NCBI GenBank assembly: GCA_900128395.1
Contig: LT649261.1
Location: forward strand, 1 to 54,130
Reading direction: 5' to 3'
Length of the DNA stretch: 54,130 nucleotides
From: Stramenopiles sp. TOSAG23-2
Taxonomy: Eukaryota; Sar
A program made the translations under genes and the position numbers. The notes under the pieces are model-generated. The model made no database searches. It was not told where the DNA came from and saw only the letters and a program-made list of their open reading frames with translations. Below are positions 20,878 to 30,996 of the stretch, in pieces. The number at the start of each line of letters is the position of its first letter. Within the stretch, counting starts at the first letter, position 1.

Positions 20878-21348
20878 TTACCTAACGGCACCACAACTCA
20901 TCATCATCTTTTTAAATTCATCAAATGATATAGTACCATCACCATCTATATCAGCCTCACCGACTATCCACTCAACTTCACCAGCTGTTAATGGTTCTTC
21001 TAAATTACATAATATATGTTTCAACTCCTCCGCACTAATATTACCACTACCATCATTATCAAATACTTTAAATACTTCTATAATATCTGCTTCTGTATTA
21101 TCATCTGACATTCGTTTCTCCATCAATTCACAAAACTCTTCAAAATCGATAGTACCATCGCCATCCTCATCAATTTCAGCAATCATCTGTTCAACTTCTT
21201 CATCCGTTGGTTCTTGTCCCATTTTTCTTAAAACGGTACCTAACTCATCGTTTGTTATAAATCCATTCCCATCTAAATCAAACAATGCAAACGCTTGTTT
21301 CAATTGGGTTATTTCCTCATCGGTAAATTTTTTCACTGGTTTCGACAT
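20878..21348 (-). CDS. Calmodulin-like four-EF-hand protein
   Basis: The 156-residue protein has four canonical EF-hand loops: [36 protein letters not shown] and [12 protein letters not shown]. All have the acidic positions 1, 3, 5 and 12 expected to bind calcium. It resembles calmodulin in length and spacing, including [20 protein letters not shown]. It differs enough ([20 protein letters not shown] linker, CGAVR end) that I call it calmodulin-like rather than the main calmodulin. It could also be a centrin or troponin-C-type sensor. The Cys near the C-terminus is unusual for calmodulin. It lies between DRC2 and a glutathione transferase gene, and may serve the flagellum. Confidence 0.88.
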   Translation of the reverse strand: MSKPVKKFTDEEITQLKQAFALFDLDGNGFITNDELGTVLRKMGQEPTDEEVEQMIAEIDEDGDGTIDFEEFCELMEKRMSDDNTEADIIEVFKVFDNDGSGNISAEELKHILCNLEEPLTAGEVEWIVGEADIDGDGTISFDEFKKMMMSCGAVR

Positions 21349-21816
21349 GTTAATATATAGATCTTCTTACGTCCGTATATATATATATCTGTATTTTTCT
21401 ATCTTGTTCGATCCACATGCATCAATATGATGTATGATGTATTAATGTGTACCTGTTTTTAGTATAAAATACATGTTTTCGCAACGATCATAAATAATAA
21501 TAATACCTAAAATTTTTAGCATAGTAATATCACTATTTAATAGTATTGATAGGAAATTACGATATATAGAATACTATATGTATATACTTAATGTTCGGAT
21601 CCTATACATCCTACATCCTACATTTATATTACCTGATAGATGATAGAGATATAGAAGATTAAGTTTGATAATATGATTATCGGAATTGTCACGAATAAAT
21701 TACGTGTGTATTAAAAACATTTTGAAGAACACACTTTAATATATATACCCCCACACACGCCCACTACCCTCATATACCTCTTTCCCTTTTATAAAATATA
21801 ATCTGTGCATACTTCA
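21349..21816. other. Intergenic region upstream of the calmodulin-like gene
   Basis: AT-rich DNA without coding frames, including a TATATATATA run about 25-35 bases from the calmodulin-like start. The far end holds the 3' UTR of the glutathione transferase gene. Confidence 0.4.
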
Positions 21817-22826
21817 TCACAACTGTGCCCGTATTTCTGCTACAACATCATCTGATTTAAACATTCTCCATGGGCCATTATAAATATTAACTTTATATTG
21901 TGGACTAGTTGGACGGTCAAATGAACAACGATATAACCAATTTTTAATATTTGGAAATGGTCTTAATGCATCTTCCCCTAAATGTCGTACCCATGCTAAA
22001 TATGCACATATATTTAAATCACATACCGTAAAACGTTCTCCAACAAGATATGTTTTGCCTTGTAATTCTTTTTCCAACGCCGTCATTTTACGTATAAAAT
22101 CAGATGTCAATTTTGCTTCTCTCATTGCTGATCTGGGATGTGAAAATAAATTAAAATAACGTTGTTCCCCTGTTAAACCTCTTTTATTAGGTGTATCTGG
22201 ATTTCGTACAACTGGATGTGTATACCATGGATGGTTTGTATCTACTCTTGCTGGCCCACAAATTATTAATTCCCATACTGGCATGAATAACTCATTTGAT
22301 GCCCATACTATAAAAATATATATGAAAGGTGTACAATACGATGGGGTTAGAAATAATTTCTATACTATATACATACAGCTTTATATATCTGGATATGTAT
22401 ATATATCATTTTGTACTTACTACTCCATTTTAAAAATGATGCTTCTTCTTGCAAATTTTTTGCTGCTAAATCAGTTTCACTCCCGTATTTTTTCACTAAA
22501 TATAAATTGATTGCCATGCTTTCAAATAAATAAGTTCCTTTATCATCTAAAAATGGCATTTTTCGATGTGGATTAATTTTATCTGTTTCAGCATTGTATT
22601 GGCGTGGTGATAATATTGGTACATGTTTTATTTTCAAGGCATTTCGGTGTTCCAATTCACGTATTAACCATAAACTACGAGAACATGAAGAATCTGCTGC
22701 ACCGTAAATGATGGCATCACCTTCACCTTCACGTTGATTGACTTCGACTAACCAATTATTGAAATCAGGGTGCGCACCACCGATTTGTGTACCAGCTGCT
22801 GGTGAAAATGTAATATTATCTGTCAT
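21817..22826 (-). CDS. Glutathione S-transferase family protein (one intron)
   Basis: Two exons, 22826-22421 and 22307-21817, join across a 113-nt intron with a GTAAGT donor, TTCTAAC branch-like element and TATAG acceptor. The splice restores KWSIWASNELFMPVWE. The 298-residue product has an N-terminal thioredoxin-like domain with the catalytic-site region AADSSCSRSLWLIRELEHR, a cis-Pro region (HRKMPFLDD) and LFESMAINLYL. The C-terminal helical domain carries YLVGERFTVCDLNICAYLAW, the N-capping box of GSTs. A Ser or Cys in SSCS is the likely glutathione-contacting residue, as in omega/zeta-like classes. It probably conjugates or reduces small electrophiles in the cytosol. The subclass is uncertain. 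Confidence 0.85.
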
Positions 22827-23171
22827 TATCGAAATATGCTTAAGATTGAATTTAAATTGGTCTACACAACAAATAATATAATAATATTTCTTTTAATAAA
22901 AAGCACCAAAAAAATCCTACTAAAATTTAATTTACGTTTGCTTCCAAATGAATTTATAAATCTAATGAACGACAAGATAGAACAAATAATTTCGGCCTAA
23001 ATGAACTAAATATACTGCTTGCATGTATATGCGTGTGCATAACGGAGAGTTGTTGATGTATGTATTTTTTCGAAAAATATCTTTTTTATAATATACACGA
23101 AAAAAAAAACAAAAACAATCAATATACGTCGGATTATATATATAATATAGGATACTACACGCAACCACAAA
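22827..23171. promoter_or_regulatory. Divergent upstream region (GST / EF-hand gene)
   Basis: This 345-bp AT-rich spacer lies between the start codons of the glutathione transferase (minus) and the EF-hand repeat protein (plus), so it must hold both promoters. An A-run near 23100 and a TATATATATAATATAGG stretch lie 25-40 bases before the plus-strand start. No specific motif is recognised. Confidence 0.4.
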
Positions 23172-24635
23172 ATGACGTCATTCAATAATGTATATCGTAA
23201 AGATAAAAATGGTAGTTGGAAAACAAAGACGGATCAAAAAAAAGATAAATTAAAAGATATATTTAACGATATAGCTATCTTGTCCAATATAAAAAACGAT
23301 GATGGGGAGGCAAAAATTACACCGCATACACTGATACTTGTAATGGAAAATCAAGAAAAGACAAAATTACATGCATATTTTGGTAAAAAATCAAGTGATG
23401 AACTATTAAAAGCATTTAGTAAATTAGATAAAGATGGAAATGGTGCAATTACTTTGCAACAATTTATTGAAGGTGCTGAACATGCGTTTTCACATACAAA
23501 TATTTCCAGTAATAATAGTATTGGTGGTGCAAAGGGAAAAAAATCATATGATATTCATGAAGCAGAAGGATTAAAGCCTGCACCTGCTAAATCTGTTGGT
23601 GGTGGTGTACAAAATATACCACAACCACCACCTATGACAAGGGAAATGTTATATAAAAGTGTCTTTAACAATTGTGATGAAGATAATAAAGGATATGTTT
23701 CTGTTAAAAATTTAATAAATGCTATGAAAAATAAACGTAGTGATTTATCAAAGATATTTGGTCCACAACGTTCTGAGAAAGCATTAGAAAAATTTGCAAT
23801 GTTAGACTCTACTGGTGATGGTCGTATAACATTTGCAGAATTTTTCACTGGTTGTGAACTTGCATTTACAAATCATGTATCTAAATATGAAAAGAAAGAT
23901 GATGATTATAGTCAGGCACCAGCTGTTATTGTAAAAGGCAAAGTACCAGTTGCACCACCAATGAATCGTCATTTATTATATTCATCCGTATTTAAAAGTA
24001 TCGATACAAAAGGTAAAGGTAAAATATCACAACGGGATTTAACACGTGCAATGGGTAATCGTCGTGGTTCAATTGCAATGATATTTGGTCATCAAAATAC
24101 CACACATGCTATGAATATTTTCTCAAAATTAGATGAAGAAGATACAGGCGCAGTAGATTATGCAACATTTGCGAAGAATTGTGAAGAAGCATTTTTAGTA
24201 GATGATGAAGGTGACGAGAATGATTTTGTACCTTTCCCAGCAGCAGCGCCGATTGGTGGAAGCGCAATTGTACCAACACCACCGCCAATGACACGTGAAT
24301 TATTGTATCGCTCAGTTTATGATGAAATTGATACAAAAAAAAAAGGTGCGATTTCACAATTAGATTTAGTCAAAGCAGTGAAAAAAGGTAGAAGAAGTAG
24401 TATTGCTAAAATTTTTGGTGAAAATGCAATACAAGATGCAGTACAAGCATTTCAAGATATGGATGTCGATAAAAAAGGTGAAGTTACATGGAATCAATTT
24501 TTTGCAAAAGCAGAAGAAGCATTTGTACATAAGCCAAATGATCGTGTACAAGCACCAAGGCGTAGTAGTTTAAAAATGAGACGTGCATCTAAAATCGTAT
24601 CTGGCCCAAAGGCACCACCATTGCCAAAACAATAA
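23172..24635 (+). CDS. Modular EF-hand repeat protein with proline-rich linkers
   Basis: The 487-residue protein is built from a leader and three ~115-residue modules. Each module begins with a linker of the form APPMNRHLLYSSVF or PPPMTRELLYRSVY and contains paired EF-hand-like loops. About seven loops can be seen. Two are near canonical (DKDGNGAITLQQ and DSTGDGRITFAE), while the others (DTKGKGKISQRD, DEEDTGAVDYAT, DTKKKGAISQLD) lack key acidic residues and probably do not bind calcium. A basic element (RRGSIAMIFG, RRSSIAKIFG) sits between the two loops of each later module, with serines suitable for phosphorylation. Similar proteins occur in flagellar proteomes, but I cannot assign an ortholog. 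The tail is Arg/Lys and Pro-rich. No membrane segment or signal peptide is present. Confidence 0.75.
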   Translation: MTSFNNVYRKDKNGSWKTKTDQKKDKLKDIFNDIAILSNIKNDDGEAKITPHTLILVMENQEKTKLHAYFGKKSSDELLKAFSKLDKDGNGAITLQQFIEGAEHAFSHTNISSNNSIGGAKGKKSYDIHEAEGLKPAPAKSVGGGVQNIPQPPPMTREMLYKSVFNNCDEDNKGYVSVKNLINAMKNKRSDLSKIFGPQRSEKALEKFAMLDSTGDGRITFAEFFTGCELAFTNHVSKYEKKDDDYSQAPAVIVKGKVPVAPPMNRHLLYSSVFKSIDTKGKGKISQRDLTRAMGNRRGSIAMIFGHQNTTHAMNIFSKLDEEDTGAVDYATFAKNCEEAFLVDDEGDENDFVPFPAAAPIGGSAIVPTPPPMTRELLYRSVYDEIDTKKKGAISQLDLVKAVKKGRRSSIAKIFGENAIQDAVQAFQDMDVDKKGEVTWNQFFAKAEEAFVHKPNDRVQAPRRSSLKMRRASKIVSGPKAPPLPKQ

Positions 24636-24890
24636 GAAGGAGAGAGAAGAAAATTTTTATACATGTGTGTAACGGGAGAGGTTCGTTTAGCAAATGAGGG
24701 TATGTCATATATATCTAAGAGAAATATTATGATACTTGATATGAAATACAAACCAGTTCACCAGTTCGTGCGGGTAGCGGGTATAGAGAAAGGCAAAAAG
24801 GTTTTGAAGAAAAAAAAATTCTGCAGTAAAAAGGAAGAGTTTTTAAATATTTAACAGAGTTTTAAATGTGTGTATTTTATTAAACTCAAT

Positions 24891-26756
24891 CTATTGTTGC
24901 ATCGGCTGCTGCTGTTTTTTAACAGTTTTACCTAATGTTTGCATCCATAATTGATTTACAGCATTACATGCATCATTTTCTTCATTCCCTTTGCTGTTAC
25001 TACTAACACTACCGATATTGTAATCCTCTTGAATTTTACTTAATGGGCGACGGCCAAATTCTTTACTTAATGTAGCAAAACGATTGGTTAATGGTGCAAT
25101 TGATAAACGCCCAGCTTCATCGTTTTCAAAATCGTTATCATTGCATTTACTTTTAATATTTATACCACTTTTTTCAATGTCTTCAACGTTTGTTCCATCA
25201 TTTTCGTTATTATTATTATCATCATCATCATCATCATCCTCCATCTCATCTTTATTATTATTTAATACAAGACTATCATTGCTTAATACTTGAACTGATT
25301 TCGTATCTACAACGATATCAGGATGAACTTCATTTAAAACCAATGGCGATGCATCATTGTACGAATACAATGTCTCGCGTATACGTTTATGTCTTTTCCA
25401 TGTTGATAAAAATTCAACTGGCAATAAAGCTTGACGTTGCAAATCCAAAAAATGTTCACTCCAATGTATTTCTTGCAATTGGCGATATAATTCTAATTCA
25501 GCTGCGCGAATATGATCTCTTTTTTGTTGTGCCTCACGTGCAATTTGAGTCAAAGCAACTCTAGCAATACGTCTAACATGTTGATCCTGTTCCGTAGCAT
25601 TTTCATTCACTGCTTCTAATTTTTCTGAAAGAGATGATAAATGATTTTGTATATGTTTCTTTCTTGAATCCAAAATTTTATCTGGAACGTTAGCAATATC
25701 AACCGCTTGTTGCCATGCACTGCCAATACCAATCAATTTGTGTGAACCCATTTCTCCACTTGAATGTGATCCAACCATTTTACAATGAACGCATACTGGA
25801 ATTTCACATGCTTGGCAATAAAATTCAACATCAACATGTGGGTGCAATGGGCATTTGGAATTGAAAATTTGCAACGTATCTCCCATTCTTCTTTGCATGA
25901 TTGATAAACGTCGTTTTTTCTTTTTGAAATCTTTCAATGGAACACGCTTATGCCTTGCAACAACTTTATTTGCACTATGCATTTCCGTATCGCAACTTTC
26001 ACACAATTTGGCATCATCAGCACTACAATATAATACTGCTTGTTTTTCTTCACACATTTCACATATTTGTATTTTACTATCGGTAATATCTGACCCTTCA
26101 TAATTGAAACGTATTAAATATTTTGGAAATACTTTATCCGAATCTTTGATGTAATAGGACCAAGTATATTTCCCACCATCACTGTAAACTTCATCAGACA
26201 CTTCATCTTCTTCGGTTTTTGGAATGGTATGATACACACTATCATATTTTGTCTCGTCAACAGTTGGAAAAGAATTCACATTATTTCCTTCAGTGTTTGT
26301 ATTGTTCGTTGGGTGATTATCTTCAATTTCACCAACTTCTGGTACCATTGTTGGTACAATAGCAGTGCGTCCAACAGCAACCGATACACATACTAAAGTA
26401 CATGGACCGTTAGGGCGATCTATTTTACCACTTGGTAGTGCACCATGTACAAAGTTCATACCAGAACCATCTTTTGGAAATTGCACGCCAAATTTTTGTA
26501 TACTTTCTAATGTATTTTGTTTTCCCCAAGTCTCTTCATCAATGAAGCAATCCAAAATTAATTTATCTTGACTTGCACGATCGAATTTCACTGCAACATG
26601 TGGGTTTTTAATATCCCATACAGATAAATCAGCAACTGAATCAGATCGCCTAGTTGCTAAATGTAGTTTATATAAGACGTTATCATATTCCGTCGTATGT
26701 TTTTGTATTTCCGTACAATTCACAACTACTGCATTATTATTATTATTTCCTTCCAT
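24891..26756 (-). CDS. Double B-box zinc-finger protein with an ART/PARP-like N-terminal region
   Basis: The 621-residue product contains two B-box zinc fingers: residues ~232-272 (CEMCEEKQAVLYCSADDAKL and a following CESC) and ~300-345 (CPLHPHVDVEFYCQACEIPV and CVHC). A coiled coil typical of TRIM-like proteins follows (~355-460). There is no RING finger. Residues ~60-215 show the strand pattern of an ADP-ribosyltransferase fold: NFVHGALPSG, CTLVCVSVAVGRT, KYDSVYHTIP, then VFPKYLIRFNYEG, reminiscent of the second half of a PARP domain. Whether catalytic residues exist is unclear. The C-terminal third is acidic and Asn-rich. The protein probably acts as a cytosolic scaffold. The gene is convergent with the EF-hand gene and divergent from the MORN gene at 27.4 kb. 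Confidence 0.75.
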   Translation of the reverse strand: MEGNNNNNAVVVNCTEIQKHTTEYDNVLYKLHLATRRSDSVADLSVWDIKNPHVAVKFDRASQDKLILDCFIDEETWGKQNTLESIQKFGVQFPKDGSGMNFVHGALPSGKIDRPNGPCTLVCVSVAVGRTAIVPTMVPEVGEIEDNHPTNNTNTEGNNVNSFPTVDETKYDSVYHTIPKTEEDEVSDEVYSDGGKYTWSYYIKDSDKVFPKYLIRFNYEGSDITDSKIQICEMCEEKQAVLYCSADDAKLCESCDTEMHSANKVVARHKRVPLKDFKKKKRRLSIMQRRMGDTLQIFNSKCPLHPHVDVEFYCQACEIPVCVHCKMVGSHSSGEMGSHKLIGIGSAWQQAVDIANVPDKILDSRKKHIQNHLSSLSEKLEAVNENATEQDQHVRRIARVALTQIAREAQQKRDHIRAAELELYRQLQEIHWSEHFLDLQRQALLPVEFLSTWKRHKRIRETLYSYNDASPLVLNEVHPDIVVDTKSVQVLSNDSLVLNNNKDEMEDDDDDDDNNNNENDGTNVEDIEKSGINIKSKCNDNDFENDEAGRLSIAPLTNRFATLSKEFGRRPLSKIQEDYNIGSVSSNSKGNEENDACNAVNQLWMQTLGKTVKKQQQPMQQ

Positions 26757-27417
26757 ACTCGGATGTATTTAGTTAACAAACAATAAATGTATTTTCTGTT
26801 ATATTATTTTTTTTTCTTGTTATTACTTTTGAAATTGGTTTATTGAAGTATATCTATATATATATATATATATATAAATCTTTGAAAAGTTTTTGTTATA
26901 TGTTGTTTCTTTCTTTCTATCTCTATTGATATATGTAAATTTATTATATTGTTTGTTTACGAGAATCCCATACTGGTGCGTGTTAATTTATTTGTATTTT
27001 TTAATAATAATTATTTTAATTTCACAACGTTCAAAACGCCTCCCTATAAAACATTGCACCAGAATATCATATAGGTAAAATATGGTATATATTTAAGTAC
27101 AATTATTAGTAGTGTTTTGATAACGACAGCCTTTTTTTTTTCAATCATAAAAGTGATGATGTGTTGAAAACAAACAACAACACACTTGTTGTGTGAACCA
27201 ATTATAACGGTAGCAAGTATAATATATATAACTAATGAGTATATTATAATTTCCATAAATCTCTTTTCAACATCTGCCTGCTTTAATACACACATATATA
27301 TACGTGTACATAACACATCTATGCACAATATATATTACAACATATTAAACGTTTGATATAATACCTGTTGTATCCAATTCTCTAATTACAGTACAATAGT
27401 AGTAGTTAAATATAATA
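26757..27417. promoter_or_regulatory. Divergent upstream region (B-box / MORN genes)
   Basis: A 660-bp interval with start codons facing outward at both ends. It includes a long TA microsatellite near 26852-26877 and a T-run near 27132. No other feature is recognised. Confidence 0.4.
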
Positions 27418-28842
27418 ATGGCTGATGATTGGACACCAGCAGATGAAGAAAGAGATAAGATAGATAGACTAGATGAAGCAAAAGCCGATGCAAAAGTTTT
27501 AAAAAAAGAATTAAATTTGGCAAAAAATGCAGCAAAAACGTTATTGCAAACAACAAAGCCTAATACATCTCGATCATATGATTCAGATGAATCTAGTTTA
27601 CAAACTGAATATACAAAATATACACATTTTGATTATAAAAAAACAGATCAATTTAACCGTGAAAACTATAAAAAATATAAAAAATTAGATAAAGTAGACC
27701 CAAAAGGTGCTATATATAGAAAACTGCTTGCAAGAGCGGGTATATCAAGAGCTCATGTAGAAAATATGCCACGTGAAGGCAAGCTAGCGAAATTTAAAAT
27801 GGGAAAATTAAGTACTAGGTTGTATAATCAAATTGACAGTGAAAGAGATTTTGATCAATATTACCATTGGTTACCACCAAAAGATGAACAAGAAAAAATT
27901 GCGGAAGAAGTTCAAGAATTATTATCTCCTTCGCGATTAAATATGTTAAGTCCAAAAGAACAAGCATTAGCATTGATACGGAAAACACCAACACGTCCAG
28001 TTGATATAACATTACCAAAGCGTCGATTAAAATTTGCTGAAGAGGAAAATCCACCACCTGGATTAGCACCAGCGCAAAAAAAACATTTAGATAGTAGAGG
28101 CAATCATGTATTTTATAATTATTCAGGTGACTTTAAAAAAGGGAAAATGCATGGGATGGGCACATTTTGTTTTGCTGATGGTACTGTACATACTGGACGA
28201 TGGGTTAATAATCGTAGGAATGGTAAGGGTATCTCTAAATATAAACATGGTCATGTATATGAAGGTATGTGGAAAGATGATAAATATAATGGACAAGGCA
28301 CTATTACAATGGGTAGTGGTATGAAATATTCCGGTAATTGGGTTGATGGGAAACGTTGTGGTGATGGTATTATACGATATCCAGGAGGGCAAGTATATGA
28401 TGGTAAATGGGTTAATAATAAAAAAAATGGTTGGGGAACAATGACAAATAGCACTGGATTTAAATTTGTCGGAACGTTTAAAGATGATTTAGTGGAAGGA
28501 CCAGGTGCATTTTATCAACCAGATGGTAAAAGAAAAACAAAAACATGGTGGGAAAGGACCACATTTAGTAATTTAATTAATGTAGTTAAAAATGAAAAAC
28601 GTGATAAACAAAGGAAAGAAATGGAAGAATTTAGAGCGAAAAATGCACAATTGGATGCTGATCTATTGGACGCATATGTACAAGACGTACGTGAATACAA
28701 CGAACAATTAGAACGTGAAAAATATGAAATGCAATTATTGGAACAAAGACGCCAACGTGAGGAACGTAGGGAGAAAATGCGACAGGCTAAATTGGATGCT
28801 AGTGCAGCGATGCAAAAAGAAAGGGAGGAAGATGGTGATTAG
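27418..28842 (+). CDS. MORN-repeat protein with coiled-coil tail
   Basis: The 474-residue product has a charged, mostly helical N-terminal region (1-225), then about six MORN repeats between residues ~235 and 370 (YSGDFKKGKMHGMGTFCFAD, HTGRWVNNRRNGKGISKYKH, YEGMWKDDKYNGQGTITMGS, YSGNWVDGKRCGDGIIRYPG, YDGKWVNNKKNGWGTMTNS). A ~90-residue Glu/Arg coiled coil ends the protein. MORN proteins with such tails occur in radial spokes and basal bodies. Given DRC2 and WDR54 nearby, a ciliary role is plausible but not shown, and I do not see a clear ortholog to RSPH1 or RSPH10B. The gene is intronless. The start is the first ATG, directly after ATAATAATG. Confidence 0.8.
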   Translation: MADDWTPADEERDKIDRLDEAKADAKVLKKELNLAKNAAKTLLQTTKPNTSRSYDSDESSLQTEYTKYTHFDYKKTDQFNRENYKKYKKLDKVDPKGAIYRKLLARAGISRAHVENMPREGKLAKFKMGKLSTRLYNQIDSERDFDQYYHWLPPKDEQEKIAEEVQELLSPSRLNMLSPKEQALALIRKTPTRPVDITLPKRRLKFAEEENPPPGLAPAQKKHLDSRGNHVFYNYSGDFKKGKMHGMGTFCFADGTVHTGRWVNNRRNGKGISKYKHGHVYEGMWKDDKYNGQGTITMGSGMKYSGNWVDGKRCGDGIIRYPGGQVYDGKWVNNKKNGWGTMTNSTGFKFVGTFKDDLVEGPGAFYQPDGKRKTKTWWERTTFSNLINVVKNEKRDKQRKEMEEFRAKNAQLDADLLDAYVQDVREYNEQLEREKYEMQLLEQRRQREERREKMRQAKLDASAAMQKEREEDGD

Positions 28843-29036
28843 TCTTTTTATACATGTATGTATGTGTATATGTGGTATTTGAATAGTCCCACGTCCTGTT
28901 ATTGGGGTGTGTGGGTTTTCAATTTGTTACAAGCTTATTGTATACGTCATTATGATTTCTAAACAAATTCATCACCAAATAAAGAGTGTGTATAACAATA
29001 TGGAAAACTTCTTATTTATGATGTGTATATGTCCCA

Positions 29037-30577
29037 GTGTGGTCGAATAGTTTTGTCCTTCCTTCTTTAGTCTTGTTTAGAAGTTTGCGCTTGTATGGAA
29101 CACATTTAGATTTGATTGTTCTAGTACCAACAACAAGTGACACTACGGATGTTAAAAATAATTACTTTGACAACACGACCCCATTGCTATCATCCCAAAA
29201 TTTAAAAGCATTTGAAACATTAGACGTAAAAATCAAAAAAATTAACCCAGTTGAAATCAATAGAGAAAGATTAAAATCAAACAATCAAAATTGGTCCAAG
29301 CAATTTCTTAAATTGTATGCTTGGACATTAATTGACTACGAAAAAATATTATTGCTAGATGCAGATACACTTGCGGTAACAAATGTAGATGACATTTTTG
29401 AATCATGTCCAGGCGATCGTGTTTGTGGGACAAAAAATCCCGGCGAATTCCAACAAGTCGATTGCAAGGTAAAATTGGTATGTCTAGGTATATTAATGGT
29501 GGTTTTATTTTATTAAAACCTGACATGAGGCTATTTGACAATATGGTTAATTCGATAGAAAAATCAAATACATGTTGTCGTTGGGCATTTGAACAAGACT
29601 TCTTTAATTGGTATTTTTGGGGATACAATAGTAAGGATGGTGATGATGATCGTGTTAATAATAAAGAAATCACCGTTTTAAAAAGTGGACACTACAATAC
29701 ATATCCAGCATCCCATTTGATACATTTTGTCAAAGGCAAACCATGGTATTGGTGGGCATATCCTATTCCTGTGATTGGTGCGCCTATTGGACATGTATGG
29801 GCCGCAGCAGAAGGCGTATCTTCGATACAATGGGTTTACATACGTGGTACAATACCACAAGGATTTTTGGGAGGTTATGGAACTCAACCATTTTTACTGT
29901 TGACTCTGTATCCAATAATAGTCGTGTTTTACATTATGTATTGCGTACCTGTTACTGCAATAACTAGTATTAAGAGCAATAAAACCAAAGACGTCGTGCA
30001 TCATGATTGGCGTGTTAAAAATAATTTTATACAAGATCAAAGAACAAAACAATCAGGCACTAGTAATCGAGCTAGCACGAGTAGTAGCACCAGGACAGAA
30101 TATTTCAAATATTTTTGTATTTGTAATTTCGTCTTATGGTTTTTAATATTTGTATGTGTTGGACGCGACTGCTTTATAAATTTAACGATAGTACCAAATA
30201 GGTTGCAACCGCATTTAGCATGGAGCTTTATTGCGTTATTATCTAGTTGTACTTCTTATTTTGTGTTACACTTATTGACAATATCTTTTAGTCATGATGC
30301 GCCTGATATGTACTATGTTGTGAGAATAATAGGTTCAAGATTCTATAGTTTTGTATACCTTTTTGGCATCTTTTTGTCCATACTGATTGGCATATCAATA
30401 ATAATTGTGTTAAGATTTTTCGTTTATAACATTAATTCCTTTCTAGTATGGGTGCTGTTTGTAAGTTGGTATATTTTTGTTGGGGATTTACTATTTCACA
30501 TTCTCGTGAATTTACAAAAATTTCAAAACGATATGAATAATGATGATGAATCTTCTTCATTGCCAAAATATGCGTAG
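29037..30577 (+). CDS. GT8 glycosyltransferase with C-terminal membrane spans, PGSIP6/IPUT1-like (frameshift, 5' incomplete)
   Basis: The protein resembles the plant glucuronosyltransferase that acts on inositol phosphorylceramide (GT8 domain first, membrane segments last). Visible are the first GT8 strand region FVLPSLVLFRSLRLYGTHLD, the metal-binding DAD in KILLLDADTLAVTNVDDIFE, RYINGGFILLKPD and the late motif HFVKGKPWYWWAYP. Hydrophobic spans follow from residue ~290. The reading frame changes by one base near 29460-29480, between CGTKNPGEFQQVDC and GKIGMSRYINGG. One missing base in an A-rich run would explain it. There is also no ATG before the first GT8 strand in that frame (an upstream TGA is at 29019), so a first exon or the true start is missing. 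The CAG at 29035-29037 could be an acceptor. It may be a pseudogene, a spliced gene or an assembly error. As drawn it encodes ~510 residues. Confidence 0.7.
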
Positions 30578-30996
30578 AAAGTGCTGTAAAAGTATGAGTG
30601 TAATATTTAAATAAATAAATATAATAAAACTAAACTGAAGAATATATAAACGAATTGAGAACTCTCGTGATGAGATATATATAAATAATTTCCTATGTTT
30701 ATACGTACCAGTATAATAAATAAGTATTTAAAAATCATTTTTGATTTGAGATGTTAATGAACGGGAGTAAAAGAAATTTATATAATATATGAGTAAGAGA
30801 ACATTTTATATATTTATATTATTAATAATAAAAGGAATAAAAGTAGTTTTCAAATAGAGCCCTATGATATATTATTTTTTTTTTATAAAAATTAAAATAT
30901 ATTATTAAAAAAAATATTTTTTATTGATTTACATGTGGCTCGTTCTTTTGAATCCTTTTTTTATCTCTGGTGATTTTTCCTTAAGGATATATTGTA
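30578..30996. other. AT-rich convergent 3' region
   Basis: Between the GT8 gene and the Tudor-like gene (minus). Several AATAAA-type signals near 30609-30625 and 30828-30840 could serve polyadenylation. No coding frame was seen. Confidence 0.4.

Noticed and set aside
21395-21420. GTTCGATCC resembling a tRNA T-loop
   Set aside because: No acceptor stem, D-arm or anticodon arm can be folded in the preceding ~60 bases, which are mostly TATA repeats.
24663-24854. 63-codon frame after the EF-hand gene
   Set aside because: It lies in the short 3' interval between convergent genes, is Lys-rich low complexity and has no homology I can recognise.
29460-29482. A 19-20 nt micro-intron in the GT8 gene
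   Set aside because: The only GT..AG choice (19 nt) leaves the wrong frame, and the 20-nt variants break the GT or AG rule; a one-base indel is simpler.
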